Shown here in pieces: positions 37,682 to 50,500 of a stretch of 64,000 nucleotides of DNA. Source of the stretch: Anisodus tanguticus (lineage: Eukaryota; Streptophyta; Magnoliopsida; Solanales; Solanaceae); NCBI GenBank assembly GCA_034509755.1, contig CM067556.1:11307501-11371500 (forward strand), in the 5' to 3' direction. The notes under the pieces were generated by a model. That model was given only the letters and a program-made list of their open reading frames with translations, was not told where the DNA came from and searched no databases. A program made the position numbers and the translations under genes. Position 1 is the stretch's first letter; every line of letters starts with the position of its first letter.

Positions 37682-38515
37682 GAGAGCGAACAGTAAGAGG
37701 TTATATGACTTTTGTGCTGAGACTTCTCATGGGAGTACACACAAGGTTTATGAAGATGAATCATGAATCTCAATATATAGCAACTTCTATTTCTTTTATT
37801 ACCCTTATTTTTTACTGTAAGGTCTAAAGTTATGGTTGGGTAGAAAAGTTTTTTGAGGATCATCCGTTATTGTTTTACTGTGTTACACAGTTGGACGTTT
37901 TATAATTTTCATTTTTTGTTTTACCGTAGATGTAATTCCTCTGTACTCCGAGATTCAAAATGCAGTGACTTCCTCCTAACCAGCTTCAGAGGATTCTGAT
38001 TACTGTGCTAAAATCTACTTGAAAAGCAAGGCAGACTAAAATAGCTCAAAAGTTATAATTTCATGGATCATTTTTTCCCAATACAGTAATGTTGAAGTCA
38101 GTTTGTCCATACCTTGTCTATAACATCCGATATACCTACCTCCTCACCATGTCTTAGGTTGAAACAAACGCACCTAGCGTTTTGTCATTTTGTCTTTGGT
38201 GGGATCTAAACAATGGTCTCCTGTGATTTTTATTCGCTTCATTGACAATTAGGCCACACTTGGGTGCTTCATTGATTATTAGGCCACATTTGGGTGCTTT
38301 GATTTCAAGGATAATACAACCAAAAGAAGAAAATACCCTTTACTGGCTACTTTTAATGAAAGAAAGGTCTTTAAACCTAAACGGCGAAAAGAAAGAAATC
38401 AGAGTTATATTTACAGAACATATTCTGTATAAACTGCAATATCAAAAATGCTGTGGATCACTTCAATTCTATGCTTTAACAGAGCTCAATATTATACCGA
38501 GGGAAAATAAAAGCC
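37682..38515. other. Convergent 3' intergenic region
   Basis: Lies between the 3' ends of ESF1 (+) and the aspartyl protease (-), and presumably holds both 3' UTRs. A short duplicated word (aggccacatttgggtgctt, about 38252-38299, two copies) is the only structure seen. Confidence 0.55.
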
Positions 38516-41500
38516 TCATGAAGAAATAATAATCAAATAATAGCTAAAAACGGAAAAAATAGCCATCATAAATTGGCAATAGAAGGAATTGAAATGTGGT
38601 GCATGGTTGCCTGCAGGTCTAGATGATGGAACAGATGGAAACGACGTAGCAGGTTCATTTCCACTTCCATTTCCCTTGGTAGACTCTGGCACCACACTGG
38701 CGGGCGAAGGAGCTTCAGTAGAATTATGCTTGTTCACGGGCATAGTTGTCGATTTATCATTTGATTCTCCAGAATCATAACCTGTCAAGAAACGTTTCTA
38801 GTTAAAACATGAGCAGGTGTGCACACTAAAAATGTCATACTCGAGATTGCAAACTCACAATCAGATGCTTTCCAACCCAAAACCAGCTTCTCCCGATCAA
38901 ATATTACGCGATAGCCAGTCATAAAATTTTCTGCAAAAAGATCCATGTATTAGTTTTCGCTGTCATATATTCCTAATACAGATAGACGAGCAGAGTATAT
39001 TGACAAATAGCTCAGGTTTTTGACAATGTATAAGTTTTATTAGTAGGTTATCAACTTGATTTTTACTTATTTCACTTTGTCATATTCACATATCCAGAAT
39101 CTATAAATTAAGAGAATGTGAAGGTTTGAGAGATCCATAGGAACTGAGACTTCTAAAACTTGGTAATTGTGAGAACATTAGTTGGTATGGATGCAAGTTA
39201 TATTGCAGAATTCAATGGAAAGGAACAAAATCTCTGGAGCAACTGATAGATACTTACGTCCAATGATGTTGACATCCCCACTTTTCACAACAGCTAAACA
39301 ATATGCGCCTGAACCGTCCGCGAGAAAGAGCATTATTATCGGATCAAAAAGAAAGAACTGGTTGCCACCTTTCATTGTCAAATTTACATCAGGAACTTCA
39401 AAGGTAGTTTGATTTGGACTGCGTAAATAGAGCACGTTAATCCTGAGAGTTTAAAGGACATCAAGAAAGTAAAAAATATAATCTAAAAGCTGGTTCACCT
39501 TATCCCATAGCAGTATTCAAAAGGAATTTCGCCATCAGGTTGAATACGTGGCTGTTTTGCTTGAGAATCAAACTGCAAAAGAAACAATATATCTTTCGGT
39601 TTTAAAACATAAAGAACAAACTCCAACTGATACTCATACAGTTAGCTTCTCACTCACATTTTCTGTAATGACTTTGTAAGCTGGGTCGTTCAAGTATGTG
39701 AATGAAGTACCAGAGTCAAAAATGGCTGTAAAATCAAAATCAGTTATCTTGTTTCCCACTGTTATTCCTGTCAAACTGATGTTGTAAGTTGGGCTGCATT
39801 CAGAGAGAGACAGAAAAAGAGTAAATACATATAAGTTAAATTCTCGATTCTCTTAGCCCTAAAACCAGAAAATCAAAGTGGCTACTTACTGTGGTTGATC
39901 AAGATTGAGTGATGTTTCTCCTTGGCCTGAACTCCCTTTATCTCCAAAAACCATTCTTCCCATACCATCAGGCCCAAAGCACATGGAGAAAGAATTTGCA
40001 GCAAGACCTTTACTTGCTAACATGCTTGGGACAGATATATTTTCCATACCAAGTCCAAATAGACCATTAGGAGCTGCGCCGGTTAAGAATGCACCCGTTT
40101 GTCTTATCCCACACCTGAAATGCAAAACATAGAAAATAAAATTATGGTGGATGGAGAAATGCATCAGAAGATCCAAATTACACTGCTTTACCCATTTTGG
40201 GAAATGGAAACCAGATATAAGGACTATCATTCGCGTAGTTTAAAATTCCAAGTATGCTCTAACTAGAATCTGACTGCATTTCTCTCAAACCACGAGGCAC
40301 ATACTAGTCATCTTAATCTCTTTCAATGATAAAGCAGAAGTAACCATACTCACCCCAGAGCAATTGGAGCCTCGATACTTCTTCGTTGAGCATTATTTGT
40401 TTCTAAGTGCAAGATGTCTTCCACCAGTACCCCTGCTGATGAGGTATTATTGGAGAGATATTCAACTCCATAAGCACATGTGTTCTGTGAAGCTAAGCAT
40501 CGTCTCCTTTGTCCACACAGAGTGCCATTGCAGGGAACAACCCCGCTCGTTGACGATGTATTAGGGCTGTAGATATTAAGATTTATTCGCTGTTTCAAAA
40601 GCAAACAAAGGAAGAAGGATAATTATTAGTATCAACCAAGAAATAATGCATACAGAAATATAACAAGGGAAAGGAAAAAGAGCAAAGAAGAAAAAAATCC
40701 TGAAAGCAAACACTAATGAAGTATGAAGTACTTGAGCTAGTAAGAATCTCATAATTCTTCAACGACTAGTAAGCCACGAAAGATATGGATCAGAAATTTT
40801 ATTTCAATGTCAGTATATTACATGAATCAAACTCACTTTGCAAATATTGATTTTGTTGAAATCATCCATTTTGTGTTAGTTATGCATCTTTGTTAACAGA
40901 AACAATTCCTCAACTTCATCATCCACCGCATATCTTGTTAACTTAGAATATAATCTATTGTTGTCACCGGCAAAGACAGTTCAAGAGAAATCTACTGTGG
41001 GCAGCCATTGTGTTATCAGGAAGAGAAGTCTGCAAAACTTCTCCTTGTGTCTATCCATATTCTTCATTGCAGAAGGCAATATACAGAAGGGATGATCAAC
41101 ATAAAGGAAAAACTCCTTAATCATTTGAAAGTAGAACGAAGGTACTAGGATGAATTAACATACCCTTCCAGAGCGCGTCTCAAGGGTACGCACGCATTTG
41201 CTGCAATCACATGGCAGCCAAAACAAGTCACTGCCAGTGTCAAGTGCCACTAGAAATGATAGCCCAGGAGTGCCCACAGTGACATTTGCGTAATGCAAGC
41301 TGAAAATTGCCAAAGAGGTTAGATGGTGTTAAGAAGAAATTGTTATTTACATGACTTACATCACAACTATAGATACTGCAGATTTTGTAACTCTATTTTT
41401 TCAACATATAAATTACAGACATGCTACTGCCCAAAAACACAAAACAATCCCTTGTCTCAAGATGAGTTAAGAGGTAGGACACTTATTGAGGGGTTACATT

Positions 41501-44500
41501 CAGCCAAATAATGGCTGAATTCATGTGCCAAATAATGGAGATTCAATGCTCCAAAACCAGCCCAAAAGTCAGAACTTTCCATCTTCCTGTCGCAGCATTC
41601 TGCCTCCGAAGCGCCGCGGCTCTAGTGACTGAACACCCAATTAGCGCCGCGGCAATTTCCGACTCGTTTCATCTTACACTTCGTACACTTCTTTCTTAGT
41701 GTTGAACAATTGAGCCAAAGGCCTCAATTTATAGTGTAAGGAGATGACCCCTCAACTAGCCAACTAATGGCCTTCAATAGCCATGTAATGACACTTATTG
41801 AGGGGTTACATTCAACCAAATAATGGCTGAATTCATGTGCCAAATAATGGAGATTCAATGCTCCAAAACCAGCCCAAAAGTCAGAACTTTCCATCTTTCC
41901 GTCGCAGCATTCTGCCTCCGAAGCGCCGCGGCTCTGCGAATTAGCGTCGCGGCTCCAGTGACTGAACACCCAATTAGCGCTGCGGCGATTTCCGACTCAT
42001 TTCATCTTACACTTCTTCCTTCGTTTACCAACGTGGAATACTTTGTCGTTTGGTCAATAACCGTCCATCATTCTATGTCTCAAACGTATTACTTACGTAC
42101 CAATATCTCTTTCACTATTGAAATTTGCGATACTTGGCACTACGTGTGCACGTGTGTGGAAACGACGGTTCCGACGTGCGGGCCCTAATTGTTCGATTCA
42201 TAAATAACGGGATAAACTTAATTCCACATTAGTAAATTTCCAACAGTTTTTTGCCACAGATCTTATTGAGTCGTCCCTATTCAAGTTTTAAAGTTTATGA
42301 ATGCCTATAATAATAATAATAATAATATTTGAGTTTATAATTAAATATTTATAGATACTTAAATATTTTATTAACATATTCAAATTCGAATAAAAATCAT
42401 TAAGTTCACCTGAACCATCCGTCCTTGCTACCCTCAACCTCATTATAATTGTAAGATTGGAATAATTTCCCTTAGAGAATCCTTTCATTAATCACAATAT
42501 ATATAGTTGTACACAGGTTGATTCCTACTACAATAAGAATCCTAACTTACCTTAAATGGTTGATTTCTAATACAATAAGAATCCTAAGTTACCTTAAATA
42601 TACATCTATTATAATTACAAAATATACTGTGAATAGTCGGAGAATATTCGCTAATACTCCCCCTCAGTCGGAGCGGGAGGAGGCCGAACGCTAAGGCTGG
42701 ATCGGAAGTCGGTGAAGAGCTGTCTTGGTAGACCCTTTGTGAAAATACCTGCATACTGATAGGAGGAAGGCACGTGTAATATTTTGACCTGACCAAGGGC
42801 AACCTTCTCACGCACAAAGTGAATATCCATCTCGATATGCTTGGTCCGCTGATGTTGGACCGGATTGTGAGACATATAGATGGCAGATATGTTGTCACGG
42901 TAGACTATAGACGCCTTTCGCAGTGGACACTGGAGCTCCAAAAAAAGATTTCGGAGCCAACAGAGCTTAGCAACGACATTAGCAACTCTGCGATACTCTG
43001 CTTCAGCACTCGAACGGGATAGCGTGGCCTGCCGCTTGGCGGACCATGAAATGAGATTATCTCCAAGAAATACACAGTAGCCTGAGGTGGAGCGACGTGT
43101 GTCCGGGCATCCTGCCCAATCTGCATCCGTGTAAGAGAGTAACTTGGTCGGGGCAGAGGGGTAGAGATGCAGGCCAAAGTCCAGTATGCCCTTAACGTAT
43201 CTGATAATACGTTTGAGGGCCGCAAAATGGGACTCTCGAGGGTCGTGCATAAACAGATACACCTGCTAAACGACATGAAATATCAGGCCTAGTGAATGTA
43301 AGATACTGAAGGGCACCTGCAAGACTCCGATATAGAGTGGGATCAGAAACTGGCGCACCCTCATTGGCACTGAGTTTGGATTTCGAGTCAACTGGAGTTG
43401 GCATAATTTTACAATTTGCTATCTTAACCCTGTACACTATCTCTTTTGCATATTTGCGCTGACACAAAAACATAGTAGTTGCGGATCTGGTCACGGATAT
43501 ACCCAAGAAATAACTCAGCTTGCCCAAGTCAGTCATAGCAAATTCAGTTTTGAGTAGAGCAATGATTTCATTCTTCAAACCGTCGAGAGGCGCGTAAAGA
43601 ACAATGTCATCCACATATAATAGCAAATAAGCAGTGTTGCTACCTCGATGAAAAGTGAAGAGAGAGTTATCACACCTGCTACATACAAATCTGATCTAAA
43701 TAAGATACCTGGCAAAGAGATCATACCAAGCGCGGGGTGCCTGTTTCAAGACGTACAATGACTTCCTGAGACGACATACAGACTGCGGAACTGTCGGATG
43801 AACAAAGCCAGGTGGTTGATGCATGTACACAGTTTCTTTCAAATCCCCATGAAGAAATGCATTCTTGACATCAAGCTGATGAATCGGCCAATGCATGCCC
43901 ATAGCAATACTGAGAACGGTCTGAATAGTAGTTGGTTTAACAACCGGATTGAATGTCTCACCACAATCAATACCCTCCTGCTGATTAGTGCCATTAGCAA
44001 CCAGTCTTGCCTTATACCGCTCCAAGTCACCACTGTCTCTGTACTTGTGGCGAAATAGCCACATACACCGGATAACATTCACACCGTTCGGTCTAGGTAC
44101 CAAATCCCAAGTGTTCTGCTTGGTTAAAGCATTAAATTCCTCGCACATGGCCGCATTCCAATTAGGGTCCAGTTTGGCTAGTTTCGGATTTTTTGAAATG
44201 GTTGATATGGTTTGTGTGGAGAGGTTAAAATGGACCTTGGGTTTGAAAATCTCGTGTTGTGCACTAGTCTCCATACGGTGGGTAGGCAATGATTGCTGGG
44301 CTTCGGTCTCAGAATTCGATTTCGGATTCTGGGAGTCGCCGGTGACGGGTGGAGGAGGTGACTAGTTGGGGTATTGGTTGGTTGTCGGTATCGGTGGTTT
44401 AGGTGGCGAGATGGTGGAGCTTGGCAGTACAGGCGTGGGTAGTGGTTGCAGATTTCCGATTTGAGGGTGGATCGGAGATGTGTCGGCGAGAGGGTTTTAG

Positions 44501-47500
44501 GACAACCGATCGGGAGTTTGGTGGTTTGGTGGTGGTGGTGTTTGTTCGACCGTGGGAATGGGAGACATGGACCTCTGTGTTGCACGGACGACGTCGGTGA
44601 CGGTTGCTGGTGGCGGTGAGACTACCGGCGCCGACGACGTTGACGCGAACAGTGGACGAAAATTGGAACAGTGATTTGACTGGTGGGGATAGATCTGTGT
44701 CATCAAGAAATGTGTAGTCCGTGGTTTGAAATTTCCGAAGATTGGAAAATGGAAAAGACGTCTTGTCAAATGTGAATCCTTTCGTTACGGACGACGTTGG
44801 TGACGACTCTGATATCATGTAAGATTTGAATAATTTTCCTTAGGGAATCCTTTTATTAATCACAATATATATAGTTGTACATAGGTTGATTCCTAATACA
44901 ATAAGAATCCTAACTTACCTTAAATGGTTGATTACTAATACAATAAAAATCCTAAATTATTTTAAATATACATCTATCATAATTACAAAATATACTGTGA
45001 ATAGTCGGAGAATATTCGCTAATAATAATATTCCCTTTATTTTATTATCTCACATTCATATATTTGTTCTTGTTATTAATTAAATAATAAATAAAGAAGA
45101 AAAAGATATGCAACGTACTTGCATAGATGCTGTAGCCATGCAACTTTAACTTCGTCTTCGATTTCAGCTTCGAATACTTCCATTTTACGAAACCTGACAC
45201 ACACCACGAGTGCACATCCCTTCTCACCCCCCCCCCTACCAGTAAAACACCCGCACCCCAATACATTTTTTTCTTTTTTTGGAATAGATTATGTTATTAT
45301 TTTGAGCTTATAATCTTTCTTTTTAAATTTTTTTGCTGCATCTGCTAACGCATACAGACATTATTATTTATGATATATAAATTATTTGTGGATTTTAGTT
45401 ACCATCAAGACTTTTCTTTTATGGGGTTGAGGAGGATGACAAGGGGAGGAATGATGTTTGGTGATTCTATTTCTTAAAATGACCAATCAATCCTAATTTT
45501 TGTTTGATACAAATTTAATAGAATTTTAAATTTAATACACAGAAATCTATAAAAAAAATTACACAATTAAATTTCTTATTTGTAATTAAAAGTAAATCTT
45601 TATGCTAAATATATTAATTGATAGTATAATAAAAATCTACACCATATGTGTAATTAAACCTGTTCGATATCTTACCATTTATTTTAGATCAAGCAATGCT
45701 ATAAAATAAAGTTGCCTGCATTTATCTTTTTAGTTATTTTGATTGTATGAATAAATTTTTAACTCGTCAGTGCACGAAACTTAAAATTTAATTAAAATTA
45801 CTAATGAGAACATATTAAAAAGAACAACATACTTTCACATATTAATGATACCTATCATGTAGATTTTTACACCGATAATATTTAGAATAAATCCATCTTA
45901 ACCATTTATACTTAACGGCTTAACCATTTCGTTTCTTGCGACCTATGCTAAAAGCATGTTAATTTTCACCTATTTATAAGCTACATTTTGGCCCCCCTTT
46001 AGAACCATTAATTATCTTGAAAGAAATAATCCCCTTGATTATTTTCATTAATTGAAAGACTATATATACAAGTTACATATTTCTATAATAGGAAAAATCC
46101 TTTTCCTATTGTACTTCTAAATTCTTATTCTACCATAATTCTAACTCTACAATTATGGTAGGTGTATAATACTAATTAAGGTATCCTTTTCATTACAATA
46201 TACTACAAATATATATACCATATATACACTTATTGTTTTGTATCAATCTGGCCGAGATTGCTCAGCCACAGCCGAGAATGGGCCTTGCTTTGGCTGAGCA
46301 ATGGGCTGAGCCCACTGCTGTATTGATGAGAGCTCCTTTGGCTGAGAATGGGCTGAGCCCACTGCTGTATTGCTTAGAGCTGCCACTGCTGGCAGCATTG
46401 GCTGGTGGCCCAGCTGCTGTACTGCTTTAGTCCTTCAATATACATGTGATATACACTGATGTATATTCAGTGTATATCACATGTATATTGCCTTGTTTAA
46501 CACACCCCCGCAGTCATAGCGGGCGGTTTTCGAACGCTGAGACTGTCCCTAAAATCTTCAAAGAGAACCGCTGGGAGACCCTTTGTAAAGATGTCTGCAA
46601 TTTGATAACGAGACGGGACATGACATACGCGAACTTGACCCTTTGCAACCTTTTCACGGACAAAGTGAATGTCCATTTCGATATGCTTGGTGCGCTGGTG
46701 TTGAACTGGGTTACCTGAAAGGTAGATGGCACTAATGTTATCGCAATATACCAAGGTTGCCTTGTGAATGGGACAATGAAGCTCCAAAAGCAAATTACGT
46801 AGCCAACATGACTCGGAGACCACATTCGCTACCCCTCGATATTCTGCCTCTGCACTGGAGCGTGACAGAGTTGCCCGACGTTTTGCCGACCATGAGACCA
46901 AGTTGTTGCCAAGGAACATACGGAGCGAAGTCGACCGTCCGGTGTCGGGACAACCACCCCAATCGCATCCGTGTAAGAGACAAGTGTGGATGTAGATGAA
47001 GGATACAAGTGCAACCCATAGTCCAGTTGTCCCCCGTATATACCGAATGATGCGTTTGATTGCATTCATGTGCTCAACTCGGGATCATGCATGAATAAAC
47101 ACACTGCCGAACCGCATATGTAATATCCGGTCCGGTAAAAGTAAGATACTTTGGAGGGCCCCCGCAAGACTGCGATAGCGGGTCGGGTCCTCATATGGTG
47201 CACTGTTGCGGCACTCAACTTTGGGTTTGCATCAACCGGTGTGGAAGTGGACTTACGGGATGACATCCCGCCCTCTCTATGATCTCGGCGAAGATACTTC
47301 CGTTGAGACGAAACAAGCCACCGAATGACGTTTGACGGCAATCCCCAAAAAATAACTCAACGGCCCTAAGTCCTTCATAGCAAATTCGAACCGAGCATGG
47401 CCATGATAGACCGACGCAAAGCATCGGAGGAGGCGGTCAAAATGATATCATCCACATATAACGAGAATGTAGGCCAATGACGAACCACGCGGTAGATGAA

Positions 47501-50500
47501 CAAAGAATTGTCGGACTGCGTGTGTGTGAACCCAATAGTCGAAACAAAATCAAGCAAATCGTGTATACCAGGCACGTGGAGACCGCTTAAGCCCATATAA
47601 GGACTTTTTCAACAAACAGACATGATGAGGGCGGTGGGATCCCCGAAACCCAACGGCTGATGCATATAGATCGTTTCCTTGAGATCTCCATGTAGAAAAG
47701 CATTCTTGACATCTAACGATGAATTGGCCAAGTCTTTGAAAGGGCCAAGCTAAGTACCGTGCGAATGGTAGCCGGTTTGACCACCGGACTAAATGTCTCA
47801 CCACAATCAATACCAACTCGCTGAGTCTTACCATCACCAACAAGTCGCGCCTTATGCCGAGCAAAGGACCCATCCGAATTCTCCTTGTGAGCAAAAATCC
47901 ACATAGACCGATAATATTAATACCATATGGACGGGGCACCAACTCCCACGTCTTATTATCAATAAGAGCATTATATTCATCGGTCATAGCAATTTTCCAA
48001 TTAGGGTCATTTAATGCGGACACGGGATTGCGGGGCAAGGGGGATTTAGAGACATCAGAATGTAAATTAAAATGTCTTTTAGGCGTAAAAATACTCCGCT
48101 GACTACGAGTGACCGGTCTATGACTCGAGGAAGAATTAATGGAATTTTGGGAATTTTCTAGGCTCGGGACGGACGGACGGCGGCCAAGAAGCGGTGGGCC
48201 TCGCCCCCAAATCGAAATGGCCGGACTCGGCTTCGGACCGCCCCGAATCGGGGCGGACCGGCCCGATTCTTTGGAACTGTTCCGGTGGCTGGAAGAGCCG
48301 GGTGTGGCGGTCTTGTTGGGCCGGCGGGCGGTGGGCCCGCCGGAGGATTTTGGGTACGGGAGATGTCCGAAAAATTCCGAATAATATACGGGGATATTTG
48401 GTCATCCAAAAAATTATACGACTTAGGTTCGGGAGTATGAACTTTTGTAAATGGGAATTGAGTTTCATCAAAAATGACATGACGATTGATTATGATTTTC
48501 TTGGAGGATAAATCAAAACACTTATAACCACGATGATTCGACGGATAACCCAAAAACACACACACGGGGTAGACCGAGCACGAAGTTTGTTAATTGTGGT
48601 GGATGAAAATAACGGATAACACAAGCACCCAAAAATCCGAAGGTGAGAATAAGAAGGGTTCTTATTATATAGGATTTTGAGGGGGAAGAATATGTCGGAC
48701 CTTTAGACGGAATTATGTTAAGAAGGTAAGTGGCCATTTGTAGAGCATGATGCCAAAAATACGGAGGTATGGAGGCATGGATTAGGAGAGTTCGGACAAT
48801 GTTATTTATGGAACGAATTTTGCGTTCGGCTTTCCCATTTTGTGAAGATGTATGAGGACATGAAAACCGAAAATTTATCCCATGAGTAGCACAAAATTCT
48901 CGAAACTCCCTATTGTCATACTCTTTCCCATTATCACATTGAATATTTTTTATTTCTCTTTCGAATTGAGTACGAATGAACGCTCTAAATTTTATGAAGA
49001 CGGAAAACACTTGTGATTTATTCGCAATTGGAAACGTCCACAAAAATCTAGAATAATCATCTAAAAAGAGAACATAATATCGATGACCCATTGAACTAAG
49101 AACAGAGATGTCCATAAGTCGCTATGAATAATGTCAAATGGCATAGAAGTATGAGAATTGGAGTCTACAAATGGCAACTTAACAATTTTTCCTAATGAAC
49201 AAGATCGACAAATTGGAGTACGACTCGTACCCTTACAAGAAATAAAGCTATTTTTATCTAAAACTGATAAAATAGAAGATCCCGGATGACCCGACGAGCA
49301 TGCCACATGGAAGGAGAGATGGCTGCAAAAGGCGATGGCAAGGTCGGACTCGATGGACGAAAACCGGCATGATAGGATATAGATCCCCCCTACTATCACA
49401 CCTCATGAGACGACTCCCCGTCTTGAAATCCTTCACGAGAAACCGAAAGGATCAAATTCAACGAAAACGAAATTGTCATTTGTGAACTTTCGGACGGACA
49501 CTAAATTTTTAATCAATTTAGGAGCATGTAAAGTATTTTTCAAGAGGAGTGGTGGATTGGGGGAGACAACGTTTTCGACCATACCCTAGAATTGGAATAG
49601 AACGCCATTACCAATAATTATCCCCCGAGGGTGCTCAAATTGGAATAAGATGAGAGAGTACCCGAGTCGGAAGTCATGTGAGTAGTGGCCCCGGTGTCCA
49701 TGTACCAATTTTGGTCCGATTGAGTCAATCCCAACGTGTGCATCGCGGCCTCGATATCGGTCCGAGTAGGGCTCGCCGCATGATGGGCTTGCGGAGGTCG
49801 GGGCCCAAGAACTCCCGGCCGTGTTGGTCCCGGCCCGTAACTACTACCACCGCCGCCGCCGGGCCACCGGCCGGGGGCCGCCACCGCCGGGCATTGGGCA
49901 CGGATGTTGGCCGGCCCCCACCGGCCGCCGGAATTTCCCGTTTCGCCCGCTGGGTATGGGCCGCCGGCCCACGGTCCACCGCCACTCGCTTTGCCCATCG
50001 CCATGGGCCCCACCGCCGGGCCCATGGGGGTGGTGGGCCACCGTTCATTGGATGGGACCCACCGACCGACGTTTTGCCGACTACCGGAACCTCCACCATT
50101 ACCACCGCGTTTGCCCCCGCGGTTTTTGTTATTATTCTTGCGATTATTCTTGCCGCCACCATGATTATGGTTTTGGCCCGAATTATTAACAAAACCTGAA
50201 GGATTAGGAGAGGATGCCATCATGACAACCGGACTTGCTCCGTAGCCGCCTTTTTAGCCAAACCGGCTTCTTCCAACGTAAGCATGGAGCGGGCTTGATG
50301 GAAGTCGGGAAGAGGGTTGCTTTGGCGAAGGAGAGTGCCAACACCATTATAGGCCTCCGAAAGACCGGCAACCAACTGTAGAACTAGACGATTATTTGTC
50401 ACCGGTGCGCCAACATTACGGAGTTGATCCGCCAATTCCTTTAGTTTCTTGCAATATGCAGAAACGTTTGGAAATACGTCCATTCGAACGAGAGAGAATT

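Larger units (their letters stand above)
42450..45024 (-). mobile_element. Copia-4: non-autonomous deletion derivative
   Basis: LTRs 42450-42656 and 44818-45024 (207 bp, about 5-6% different) with target duplication ATAAT (42445-42449 and 45025-45029). PBS on the minus strand is tgatatcagagtc. Gag, protease and integrase are missing; the PBS side is followed directly by the integrase-RT linker, then RT and RNase H. It is inserted in intron 1 of the aspartyl protease, on the same strand as that gene. LTR ends are TA..CA. Confidence 0.92.

Noticed and set aside
46233..46430. 65-codon ORF repeated at 51237
   Set aside because: Both copies are in the Copia-5 LTRs; an LTR-internal open frame with no recognised product.
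49678..50199. Several long overlapping ORFs on both strands
   Set aside because: Produced by GC-rich Copia-5 gag/protease sequence; only the minus-strand frame with [13 protein letters not shown] is Copia coding.
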